Source: Candidatus Gottesmanbacteria bacterium
GTDB taxonomy: Bacteria > Patescibacteriota > Microgenomatia > UBA10105
DNA length: 43,014 bases
Assembly (NCBI GenBank): GCA_023245415.1
Contig: JAHFKJ010000011.1
Location: 1 to 43,014, forward strand
Reading direction: 5' to 3'
The notes below the pieces were generated by a model that was not told where the DNA came from, made no database searches, and saw only the letters and a program-made list of their open reading frames with translations. Every line of letters starts with the position of its first letter. The first letter of the stretch is position 1. Shown piece by piece: positions 23,849 to 31,292 of the stretch. A program made the translations under genes and the position numbers.

Positions 23849-23953
23849 ATTTAGTCTCAATTACAGAAATCGCTCAAATTAATTATTTTAAATTGACAGG
23901 CAGTTGTATAATATGAAAAATATTTAATCTCTCACTAATTTGGAGCTATATAA

Positions 23954-24328
23954 ATGTTTAATGAACTAGTTCGACTGATTCCAGAGAATATAACTGTTAC
24001 GCCGGGTTTGATTATTCCTAGAACATTAATTTTTGAAAGAAGAGGTTCATTCTATAGTAGATAGAATGTTGTAGCAGCACGAGACAGTGATGATAATAAC
24101 GTAGAATGGCTGGGAAACGTAGATTGTAATTCTAACGAAGAAGCAAATATAAAATATAGAAACTTAATGGGTCGTGTCGGTGGCACACATCCTGGTAAAA
24201 GTCTGGAAATCCTCGAATGGCAATTAAATTTAATCTATGCCTATCCGAGATCTGGACAAATCTTCAGTACTAAAATGAGAGAAGGCTCTCGAGCAGCGTC
24301 GTATTGGCTTCTAGTTCCGCCAAAATAA
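23954..24328 (+). pseudogene. Reading frame of 124 codons interrupted by one TAG
   Basis: ATG 23954 opens MFNELVRLIPENITVTPGL..., meets TAG at codon 37 (24062-24064), then continues in the same frame as NVVAARDSDDNNVEWLGNV and HPGKSLEILEWQLNLIYAY to TAA at 24326. The downstream part is convincingly protein-like, and no frame change is needed. A TATAAT box (around 23910) lies upstream. It is a decayed gene, a sequencing error or a recoded gene. No family is recognised. Confidence 0.6.
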
Positions 24329-24486
24329 CTTCTGTATAGAGCCAATCATTTCTCTAAAATTTAACGCTTAACACCTAATACTATGAAAAAGCTTTTCGCA
24401 TTCCGATAGAATAGTGTTATATATTTTTATAAGATAACGGGTGTAACCAACTATATAACTAGTCACAATTAGAACGTTAGAATAGT

Positions 24487-24726
24487 ATGAAACTTAAAAT
24501 ATACGAAATCCAATATATTGGAGACTATAATTACCACTTACGATTTACTGATTAGCGTGAGGGTACGGTGAATTTCCAATCATTTCTCTGGGGAGATGTC
24601 TTCGAACCTCTGAAAAACAAATATCTATTTAATAAAGCTGTCATTGATAAAACATCTGGTACCATAACATGGCCAAATGGTGCTGACATTTGTCCTGAAA
24701 CTGTTTACGATCAGATCACCTCTTAG
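24487..24726 (+). pseudogene. DUF2442-family gene interrupted by one TAG
   Basis: The frame reads MKLKIYEIQYIGDYNYHLRF-TD, TAG at 24553-24555, then REGTVNFQSFLWGDVFEPL and ends TWPNGADICPETVYDQITS. The GDVFEPLKN and WPNGADI.PETVY motifs are diagnostic of DUF2442, small proteins usually paired with a DUF4160 partner in toxin-antitoxin-like loci. The TAG falls where the family usually has Gly after F-x-D. The last 4 bp overlap the convergent FIMAH-like gene. Confidence 0.75.
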
Positions 24727-25202
24727 ACTCCGGCACCGATCTGTAACGAATCCTTAAGACAGGTGATATCATCTAAGAGAAAGACTGCGACATCTTTCGT
24801 AATACCTGCGTATTGATATATTAGATTTACCTGCTGTTTCAATTGTTCCAATATAATTTGGGCATTGGCAATATTTCCCAGGATATAACTGGCTTCAGCC
24901 TGCTGAATTTGGGTTAAGAAAAAAATATATATATTCTGGGTAAGTTTCCCCGCCGACAATAATGACTGCAGATCGGATTTAACTTTGGCGAATGTCACTC
25001 CGGTTTGAGTACAGACTCCAACCAGAGGCGCCGGTGTCGGACCTGGAGACCTGACAACTATCGGTGACGGCATCACCCGAAGTTGAGGCATGGGTAAGCG
25101 GCGATATGTGGGCAATTCCGTCGTCATGGCCCAGGAGATGCTCGCAGTGATCCCAAAGATTAGCAGTAATAATATGGCAAATACAAGATATAGTTTTTTC
25201 AT
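24723..25202 (-). CDS. Secreted FIMAH-like domain protein
   Basis: The 159-residue protein has a signal peptide (MKKLYLVFAILLLLIFGITA..., cleavage near WAM). A Pro-rich spacer (PSPIVVRSPGPTPAPL) leads to a helical domain: LLSAGKLTQNIYIFFLTQIQ followed by QAEASYILGNIANAQIILEQ. The helical part resembles the FIMAH domain (first described in firmicute metallo-hydrolases), a small helical bundle at the ends of secreted proteins. Two Cys could pair. It lies downstream of the Tat-exported HExxH gene with 58 bp between them and may be co-transcribed with it. Confidence 0.65.
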   Translation of the reverse strand: MKKLYLVFAILLLLIFGITASISWAMTTELPTYRRLPMPQLRVMPSPIVVRSPGPTPAPLVGVCTQTGVTFAKVKSDLQSLLSAGKLTQNIYIFFLTQIQQAEASYILGNIANAQIILEQLKQQVNLIYQYAGITKDVAVFLLDDITCLKDSLQIGAGV

Positions 25203-25260
25203 GAGTAGTGGATATTTATACGTTTTTCTGGACCAGAAGTCAACACAAAAAATGATTTAT

Positions 25261-26700
25261 TTAAACACTAGTTGCACTGACGGCAATTCGCAAGGATTCG
25301 GTAAAATCTTTCGGCAGCCCATGGCTAAACAACAAGCGGGAAAGAAACCCGACAGTAGGACTATTTGCAAAAAGTCTGCCGCGGATTTGTGACTGCGTAT
25401 CCTGAAAGATTTTTTGCATCTGGCTGTCTATTACATCGTAATCCCAGGCGACACTACATGAAGCATCTGAGTACGTACTAAAACTTTTAATGGTACTGTT
25501 AAACTTCTTCATACCATTATCGATTGCTGTAAACATATCGACAATATCATCTTCGGTGATCGTTTTATATCCCTGTCTGATTGCTGCCAGGCGATAAAGA
25601 TCAATCCAGGTAAGAAAATTGATTCGAGTCTGCCCTAAAGAATCTATGTCGGTTTCATTTGTGCGATTGGTCTGGCGAAAAAATTCCAGATATAATTGAA
25701 ATTCTTGATCAGTAAGTCCCACCCGTTGGTTTAAATCCTGTATCAGGCGGGCTCCATTATAATATCCCATAGTTTCAGTATTCACAGCTGTCAACCCCCA
25801 TTGTTTTTCAATCAGATACTGGTCATATGCTCTAATCGCTTCTTCGAAGTCATCAAATAAAACATAAGTTTTGTTAGTTTTTGCGTCAAAAAACTTCAGA
25901 GTCATTCCATCGCCACCGATAAAACTTAAACTTGGCCGGCCTATCCAGTCATCGTAAAAGGTCGTAGTGACCTTCTGATCAAATAATTGACTCATACGTT
26001 TTTTTTCATCTTCTGTATACTTTCCGAATCCCGACGTATGGTCAAGTTCATGAGCGATTGCAACTGAAATATGCATGCACACCAGACTGGGGATTATTTG
26101 ACCGGCTGCATCAGTAAAATTATTTTTTTGGGTCGCTTCGGAATAAATTTTCGAAAAATCCCCTATCTCCCAGACGATCCCGTCAGAATCGGTGAATTGA
26201 AAAGCCCAGGCTTTATTCCAGAGGTCTGTCCCATGACTTCTAAGTGCATCATCAGTTACACTACTATTTTTATGTAATTTTAAATAAGTTGATAAAAATT
26301 CTTCAAATCCGTTGGTGATCTTAAAATGTTCACGCTCCCAATTCTCATTCCGATTTCTTATACGGGAAATTTCCGGTACGATGCTGTCAAATGCGGCTGT
26401 CTGCACCTGGCTGACAAAATTTCTGACATCAGATCCATCCCACCATTCAGATGCGTATCCGCCCCGGCGTAAAAATACCGCCCGGTCTAAATCCGACATC
26501 TGGTTAAATACTGCCTCAGGAATCGGCTCAGCAGTTACGGGATCCATGACCGGGATAGCCTCCGCACAGACCCGGGGATCCATCACCCAATCAGGAAATT
26601 TTCGTCTTAAATAATAAGCTCCACCTCCAAGAGCACCTGCCGTCCCACTTACAGCTGCTAACTCCAATAATTTTCTTCGATTAATCTCTACTGCTGGCAT
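25261..26700 (-). CDS. Tat-exported zinc metallopeptidase-like protein
   Basis: I chose ATG 26700 (MPAVEINRRKLLELAAV), giving 479 residues; an upstream start would overlap the promoter. R8/R9 form a twin-arginine motif ahead of a Gly/Ala hydrophobic stretch (21-32). The core has VAIAHELDHTSGFGKY with HELDH at 217-221, a zincin HExxH motif. A downstream E (EEAIRAYDQY) could be the third ligand. About 250 further residues are helical. No named family is recognised. It would fold with zinc in the cytoplasm and act outside. A consensus promoter lies upstream. Confidence 0.75.
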   Translation of the reverse strand: MPAVEINRRKLLELAAVSGTAGALGGGAYYLRRKFPDWVMDPRVCAEAIPVMDPVTAEPIPEAVFNQMSDLDRAVFLRRGGYASEWWDGSDVRNFVSQVQTAAFDSIVPEISRIRNRNENWEREHFKITNGFEEFLSTYLKLHKNSSVTDDALRSHGTDLWNKAWAFQFTDSDGIVWEIGDFSKIYSEATQKNNFTDAAGQIIPSLVCMHISVAIAHELDHTSGFGKYTEDEKKRMSQLFDQKVTTTFYDDWIGRPSLSFIGGDGMTLKFFDAKTNKTYVLFDDFEEAIRAYDQYLIEKQWGLTAVNTETMGYYNGARLIQDLNQRVGLTDQEFQLYLEFFRQTNRTNETDIDSLGQTRINFLTWIDLYRLAAIRQGYKTITEDDIVDMFTAIDNGMKKFNSTIKSFSTYSDASCSVAWDYDVIDSQMQKIFQDTQSQIRGRLFANSPTVGFLSRLLFSHGLPKDFTESLRIAVSATSV

Positions 26701-26715
26701 ATTTAAAACAACCCC

Positions 26716-26744
26716 AACATACCACATGCTTAAAGGGCTGTCAA
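26716..26744 (-). promoter_or_regulatory. Promoter of the Tat-exported HExxH gene
   Basis: On the minus strand TTGACA (26739-26744), 17 bp, TATGTT (26716-26721). The expected transcript start is about eight bases before the ATG. Confidence 0.7.
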
Positions 26745-26761
26745 AACAAACTAAATCTCAA

Positions 26762-27904
26762 TTATAACCACACCCGGGAAGTATTAAAGTCGTGGATTAT
26801 TTGTGCCTTTTCTTGATCTTCAAGTAAATATGCCTGGCCGTAATCTTTGAGGCCTATGGGTATGATTTCAGTTTGATCCGGCACAATGTCAGTGTTATCT
26901 AAATGCAGTTTAATCAGTATTCCTCTTTTCGTTTCCGGACTCCATTCCTGATCAAACACTGTGTTTCCTAGAGCATAGAATATCGGTTTACCTTTATAGT
27001 ATTCCACTCCTTGAATCACATGCGGATGATTTCCATGCACCAAATCTGCCCCCCAATCAATAAATAAATGACCGAGTTCTTTGGGATCATCGCCGATGAT
27101 TCCTTCAGCAGTTGGTGCACGTACGTATTCTTTGCCCCAGTGGACTGAGATTACTAACACGTCAACCACTTTTCTTGCTATCTTTATTTCCTGTTCACAT
27201 AATTTGCGATTTACCAGCTGACCGACCGCATTATAGCCTAAAAACCCCACTTTTATACTTTTTACCTGCTTTATCACTAACCGGCTGCAATATGAATTCT
27301 TCACACAATTTTGTGCTATAATTTCGTTTTGTGTGAGGGGTGCCACAGATGGAAAAACTGAAGTCTTACCCATAAATCCCGTTGCCTCAATACCCGCGTC
27401 TTGTAGGTGTCTTTCGGTTTCTGCTACTGCCTCCCAGCCATAATTTAAACTATGATTATTGGCCAAGGACGCTACGTCAACTCCTGCCTTTGCCAGAGAT
27501 TGGGCAAAACGGGAATCACCGCAGAATTTAAAGCCTTCGTTCGTCATGGGACACACGTCCAAGAGTGGAGATTCCAGATTAATCACCGTCAAATCAGCAT
27601 CTTTAAGTATTCCTGAAATACTGGCTAGGGGCCACATAAAATCATTTTTAGCCACCATTTTTTGATTGACCACCCGGGCTGGAATCACATCTCCGGTCAG
27701 AAGCAGCGTCCAGGAAATGCGCGGTTTTATTTCAACTGAGGCTAACGGAGAAGAAATAGGATTAATCGTCGTAGATTTAGAGGCTCCTAACTTCCTTACT
27801 GGATTTTTGTTTTTTTCTCTCGTATTTAAGATAATAAATACCACAAGACAATCGATCAAAATAAATAATCCTATCAACCACCACCATAAGGCAAGTTTTT
27901 TCAC
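26762..27904 (-). CDS. CapA-family (poly-gamma-glutamate synthesis type) metallophosphatase-like protein
   Basis: The 380-residue protein starts at GTG 27904, six bases after a TACAAT box. It has a membrane anchor (5-27), a short spacer and the CapA calcineurin-like fold. The motifs are LLTGDVIPARVV (69-79), INLESPL (108-114), LANNHSLNYG (148-157), ISVHWGKEY (252-260), VHGNHPHVIQG (289-299) and YALGNTVFDQ. In Bacillus CapA takes part in poly-gamma-glutamate capsule anchoring. In CPR the substrate is unknown, but a surface polymer is likely. All metal-site motifs are present. Confidence 0.92.
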   Translation of the reverse strand: MKKLALWWWLIGLFILIDCLVVFIILNTREKNKNPVRKLGASKSTTINPISSPLASVEIKPRISWTLLLTGDVIPARVVNQKMVAKNDFMWPLASISGILKDADLTVINLESPLLDVCPMTNEGFKFCGDSRFAQSLAKAGVDVASLANNHSLNYGWEAVAETERHLQDAGIEATGFMGKTSVFPSVAPLTQNEIIAQNCVKNSYCSRLVIKQVKSIKVGFLGYNAVGQLVNRKLCEQEIKIARKVVDVLVISVHWGKEYVRAPTAEGIIGDDPKELGHLFIDWGADLVHGNHPHVIQGVEYYKGKPIFYALGNTVFDQEWSPETKRGILIKLHLDNTDIVPDQTEIIPIGLKDYGQAYLLEDQEKAQIIHDFNTSRVWL

Positions 27905-27940
27905 ACTATTATTGTAATAGAAATTCGTTTGCGAAGATAT

Positions 27941-28144
27941 TTAGGCAATCAGGGGATAGAGGTGAACCAGAAGGCCAACAACTGTGATTATCACTCCCCA
28001 TCTGATTGGATGCACCCCAACTATCGGATAAGTCATCAAAATTCCCAATCCTAAACCAATCATCATATGTGCGAACCCGTTGTAGCGGGGATGGGCTTTG
28101 AAATACTTCATCATTTTGGTTTCTGCTTTTATCAACTCTTTCAT
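27941..28144 (-). CDS. Small two-helix membrane protein
   Basis: From ATG 28144 (MKELIKAETKMMKYF) the protein is 67 residues with a charged N-terminal helix and two hydrophobic segments. These are HMMIGLGLGILMTYPIVG and WGVIITVVGLLVHLYPL. It resembles the many tiny membrane proteins of CPR genomes; no family is recognised. It lies between the HD-domain gene (57 bp upstream) and capA, same strand. Confidence 0.6.
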   Translation of the reverse strand: MKELIKAETKMMKYFKAHPRYNGFAHMMIGLGLGILMTYPIVGVHPIRWGVIITVVGLLVHLYPLIA

Positions 28145-28201
28145 AGTAATTTCAGTTTGTAACAAATTAATCCAGGTGTCAAGAAGAAGATGTATTTTTT
28201 C

Positions 28202-29584
28202 TCAAAGAATATATTCAAGTTCATTTATCGCCTGTGTGGCAACCAAATGCTGGATTGAATCAGCTGGATATTTATTAATTATCATTTTTAAAAAAAATTT
28301 ATTCGTGGCCGTTTGTTCAATTTGCACTGCACGAATGTAACGCAACCCTCTTGTAAAAGCCGATCTTTCTTCGGGCGTTAAAACCAATAATTTATTATAG
28401 AGCTGATCAAGCATCTCATCAGTCAGGGTCATCCCAGGTTTCCCAATTAAACCCCGGAGTAAAACTGCAAGTTCAATTTTCCCGCGATCAGTTGTAATTA
28501 ATTTATTTTCCGATTTTTTTGATTCCCTTAATATTTCTTGCCAAATATTTTCCGGTAATATTTTCTTGGAAGGCATAACTGCTAATTTTCTCCCTTGATC
28601 CCGAGCTATTTCAGGCGCAAATATAACCTTGCGGACTTTTTCCGGTACCCCCAAGTATAAAAATGTCCCGGCGATTACCTTACCGTCATGTGCCATCCGC
28701 TCACCCGTTTCACCATAGATTGGCCGCAAATTGCGGATACAAAACTCAATGATTTCAAAAATGCTTGTTTTGCCATCATTTTCTCCGAATGAATGCACCC
28801 GGGTAGAATTTAATTTTGCAGATAATGCAGAAAGTAAATATCCCAGTTCACCTCCCTCATGAGATATGACTCTTAAGATCAAATCTGCACCAGTTAAATC
28901 CGATCTGTCCGCGCTGACAGTCAAATTACTGATATCGTCTAAACTGAAATTTTCATCAGAAACTCCAGACGGAGATCCTGTATGGTTCAAAATCGCATGT
29001 AGCATCCGGTTTTTGATGGCCGGCTGAATTGGAAAAAACTTAAATAAGTGCCGAGCGAAATAAAAACTGATCGCAGCATGGTTTTTTCTTACTTCCTCAC
29101 CCAGTTCATTTCCTAATTTTTTATTTCGGCGTATAAGTGCTTCAGGACTGCGGCCGATATCATGAAGCAGTGAGGTGATTAATACGAGTTCCCGATAATC
29201 ATGGATATTTTCGCTATCTGTGATCTTCATCGCTCCGATCACGTCCTGCATGAAATGATGTATGTCGTGCCCGCCCAGAAGGTTATCTGAATATTTTGAA
29301 CAGAGGCTAATTATTCGCAATGTCTCTTTAGTAAGATCAAAAATCGTTTTTTTCCCCTGATCACTTGAACACCAACTATTCATCACATCAATTTGTTGCT
29401 GACCTTCTGTGTCGTCAAAGTGATATCTGTAACCCGTGGCAAATTGTCTACTATCTTCGCAAACTTCTGCAATAAAACTTCTTAAACCCTCTCCGTTTGC
29501 AAATCGGCCCTGCACGTGAAGGAAATCCTGATATTCCTTAAAAACAGGCAAGTTTATTGGCGCGCGTTCTGCATGAGAACTCAT
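28202..29584 (-). CDS. HD-domain phosphohydrolase-like protein
   Basis: From ATG 29584 (MSSHAERAPINLPVF) the protein has 460 residues. The HD-type metal site is visible: GGHDIHHFMQDVIGAM (104-119) gives an upstream His, and LITSLLHDIGRSPE carries H141/D142. Further His lie in KNHAAISFYFARH and HAILNHTGSPSG, a pattern like HD-GYP/YqeK-type phosphohydrolases. The C-terminal 200 residues are helical and unrecognised. It probably hydrolyses a nucleotide or phosphoester in the cytoplasm. MITE A copy 2 starts 44 bp upstream. Confidence 0.78.
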   Translation of the reverse strand: MSSHAERAPINLPVFKEYQDFLHVQGRFANGEGLRSFIAEVCEDSRQFATGYRYHFDDTEGQQQIDVMNSWCSSDQGKKTIFDLTKETLRIISLCSKYSDNLLGGHDIHHFMQDVIGAMKITDSENIHDYRELVLITSLLHDIGRSPEALIRRNKKLGNELGEEVRKNHAAISFYFARHLFKFFPIQPAIKNRMLHAILNHTGSPSGVSDENFSLDDISNLTVSADRSDLTGADLILRVISHEGGELGYLLSALSAKLNSTRVHSFGENDGKTSIFEIIEFCIRNLRPIYGETGERMAHDGKVIAGTFLYLGVPEKVRKVIFAPEIARDQGRKLAVMPSKKILPENIWQEILRESKKSENKLITTDRGKIELAVLLRGLIGKPGMTLTDEMLDQLYNKLLVLTPEERSAFTRGLRYIRAVQIEQTATNKFFLKMIINKYPADSIQHLVATQAINELEYIL

Positions 29585-29627
29585 AATGAACAAAATGTTA
29601 TTTTGGAGAAGAAAAGATTATATAACA

Positions 29628-29756
29628 CAGGAGTTACGCAGTTTATTATGAAACAGCCCGTCATTGCGAGCGGAATAAAATGCAGCGAAACAATCTTCTC
29701 GATTTGAGATTGCCGCGTCGCTACGCTCCTCGCAATGACGAAGTACGTAACTCCTG
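29628..29756. mobile_element. MITE-like element A, intact copy with 6-bp target duplication
   Basis: The 129-bp element has perfect 11-bp ends (CAGGAGTTACG and CGTAACTCCTG) and an internal long palindrome. ATAACA occurs immediately on both sides (29622-29627 and 29757-29762), a target-site duplication. The copy at 2065-2193 is in the opposite orientation. No transposase gene for it is present in the window. Confidence 0.9.
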
Positions 29757-29762
29757 ATAACA

Positions 29763-29907
29763 GTATTTGAAATATATCAATTACTATGGGTTCGTTTTAG
29801 CCGAATCCTATCTCAAGCCTGTCAAGTTCGGAAGTAGAATGGTATAATTAAATAGTTTAGAAATGTAGGTTAATGGCAGAACAAACATCTTAAGTCCCGG
29901 ATAGAGC
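29763..29907. other. Short region before tRNA-Trp with a candidate -10
   Basis: A TATAAT box (about 29853-29858) lies some 50 bases before the tRNA and is the best promoter candidate; the -35 is weak. I see no gene. Confidence 0.35.
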
Positions 29908-29978
29908 AGGGCCATGATGCAACGGTAGCATGAGGGTCTCCAAAACCCTTCATTCAGGTTCAAATCCTGATGGCCCTG
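29908..29978 (+). tRNA. tRNA-Trp (anticodon CCA)
   Basis: All arms fold. The acceptor is AGGGCCA/TGGCCCT, the D stem ATGC/GCAT with GG in the loop. The anticodon stem is AGGGT/ACCCT with loop CTCCAAA, and the T stem is TCAGG/CCTGA with loop TTCAAAT. The discriminator is G and CCA is not encoded. The flanks GAGC and GCTC extend the acceptor helix beyond the mature ends. UGG is therefore read by a normal CCA anticodon, in line with UGA as a stop. Confidence 0.95.
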
Positions 29979-30089
29979 CTCTGTCTCGGGAAGATATTTA
30001 GCGAGACTGCAAAATTTAATTCTGAAAAACATGCCCCGAAAACATGGGGCTTGGCGGTTACAAAAGATGAACAGCAGGCGGGTGGGCAT

Positions 30090-30127
30090 GGTTCGACTCT
30101 GCTCACCATCCTGAGCGAAGTCGAAGG
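30090..30127. repeat. Palindromic repeat D (GGTTCGAC...GTCGAAGG)
   Basis: GGTTCGACTCTGCTCACC and CCTGAGCGAAGTCGAAGG form an imperfect palindrome. Closely related sequences are nested inside element C copies 2 and 3. Similar short repeats are common in draft genomes of CPR and other bacteria; the family name is not known to me. Confidence 0.75.
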
Positions 30128-30142
30128 ATAACACATTCTATA

Positions 30143-30167
30143 TTGATCCCGATTAAATCGGGATCAA
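30143..30167. promoter_or_regulatory. Palindromic operator candidate upstream of the AbiE-like pair
   Basis: TTGATCCCGATT and AATCGGGATCAA form a perfect 25-bp palindrome (central A) that overlaps the -35 region. TACAAT (30180-30185) ends six bases before the ATG at 30192. It suits dimeric autoregulation by the first gene product, or it could be a hairpin terminator of upstream transcription. Confidence 0.6.
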
Positions 30168-30191
30168 GTAAGAATAGTATACAATAATCAT

Positions 30192-30458
30192 ATGTACAAC
30201 TGGTCACATATAGATGAAAAAGCGATGCAAAAAGCCGATCCGGAAAAATACCGGGTCTGGCGCCTGACTGCAATCATTGAATCTGATTTCGTCGACGAAA
30301 AACTAGCCAAAGAAGAAGTAAAAACATTCTGGCCAAAAATAAAAGATCAGATTGATCCGTGGACGCGTCGTGCATTAGAATACTTCTTATGGGGAAAACA
30401 ATACTCACTCCCAAGCAATCTTTCCTGGTGGAACAGGCAGCCAAAAACGACGAAATAA
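30192..30458 (+). CDS. Partner protein of an AbiEii-like nucleotidyltransferase (antitoxin-like)
   Basis: The 88-residue acidic/basic helical protein begins MYNWSHIDEKAMQKADPEKY. LTAIIESDFVDEKLAKEEVKTFW (split helix) is characteristic of small genes that precede AbiEii-type genes in CPR and other genomes. There is no wHTH domain as in classical AbiEi. The 3' end overlaps the toxin gene by 70 bp in another frame, so the two are translationally linked. A palindromic operator and a leaderless -10 lie upstream. Confidence 0.65.
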   Translation: MYNWSHIDEKAMQKADPEKYRVWRLTAIIESDFVDEKLAKEEVKTFWPKIKDQIDPWTRRALEYFLWGKQYSLPSNLSWWNRQPKTTK

Positions 30459-30895
30459 TACACTGGTATTATCTTACCGGGGGTACGGCTCTTGCAGAAT
30501 TTTATCTACAGCATAGGTTAAGTGAAGATGTAGATTTTAATGAATATGATTATCCTCAAATCGACCAGGGTCAAACATATGGCAAACTCAAAGTAGACAG
30601 TATATATGATATTGCGATTAACAAACTTGAAAGTATGTGTAACCGCACAAAAGCTCGCGACTATGTTGATTTATATCTGCTGATATCTCAAAATATATTT
30701 TCTATGGAACAAATAATGATGAGAGTTCCGGATAAGTTTGAACATCACTGGACAAACATGCAGTATATTCGCGCTTTTTTTGCCGTCCAGGAAGCAATTG
30801 ACTATCCCACGATGCTTGTGCCATTCAATAAAGAAGATATGATCGACTTTTATTTAGCTCAAGCGAAAAAACTCGAGCCCAAGATATTTAAATGA
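30389..30895 (+). CDS. AbiEii-family nucleotidyltransferase, internally shortened
   Basis: From ATG 30389 (MGKTILTPKQSFLVEQAA) the protein has 168 residues. YYLTGGTALAEFYLQHRLSE (27-46) with DVDF (D47, D49) is the AbiEii nucleotidyltransferase core. KVDSIYDIAINKLESM (68-83) and ARDYVDLYLLIS are the conserved C-terminal motifs. Normally 60-80 residues of beta-sheet separate DVDF from KVDSIYDIA; here only about 18 do, so an in-frame internal deletion is likely. The toxin may be inactive or a compact variant. AbiEii transfers GTP or other NMP to targets in phage defence; the target here is unknown. Confidence 0.8.
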   Translation: MGKTILTPKQSFLVEQAAKNDEIIHWYYLTGGTALAEFYLQHRLSEDVDFNEYDYPQIDQGQTYGKLKVDSIYDIAINKLESMCNRTKARDYVDLYLLISQNIFSMEQIMMRVPDKFEHHWTNMQYIRAFFAVQEAIDYPTMLVPFNKEDMIDFYLAQAKKLEPKIFK

Positions 30896-31292
30896 GCAAT
30901 AGACTTCGATACAAACTTTCGGTGGCGGTTTTTCTGTTTCTAAAAAATAAAATTCAACAGAAATTCTATTTTTGAGAGTATTTTTATGCTGGAGAAATGG
31001 CTTTTGATGATATAAAACAGACATATTATGACACAAAATATTCGCGTCATCGTCACACCTTCTCAAGTCGGACCGGCTATCGGTGTGCTTTCCCGTGAAC
31101 TTATTCTTGAACTAAAAGGCAGACTACGCAAAATATTTCAGTTGTAAAGTTTGACTACTACTGCGTATGAGTGAAACAGTCGAATTGGAATTGGAATATT
31201 ATGGCATTTGTTTTTTCTGCGAAAACACACAACAGAAAAATTTTACCAAGAAATTTTCCCTATGGTGATAACTTCAAGAAATTAACCGTCAT
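30896..31292. other. Intergenic region with two possible tiny genes
   Basis: Two short frames could be real but are weakly supported. One is 31028-31147, 39 codons, MTQNIRVIVTPSQVGPAIG..., behind an AT-rich TATAAA. The other is 31167-31268, 33 codons, MSETVELELEYYGICFFC..., with a CxxC. Neither has a Shine-Dalgarno. Otherwise nothing is seen. Confidence 0.3.
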
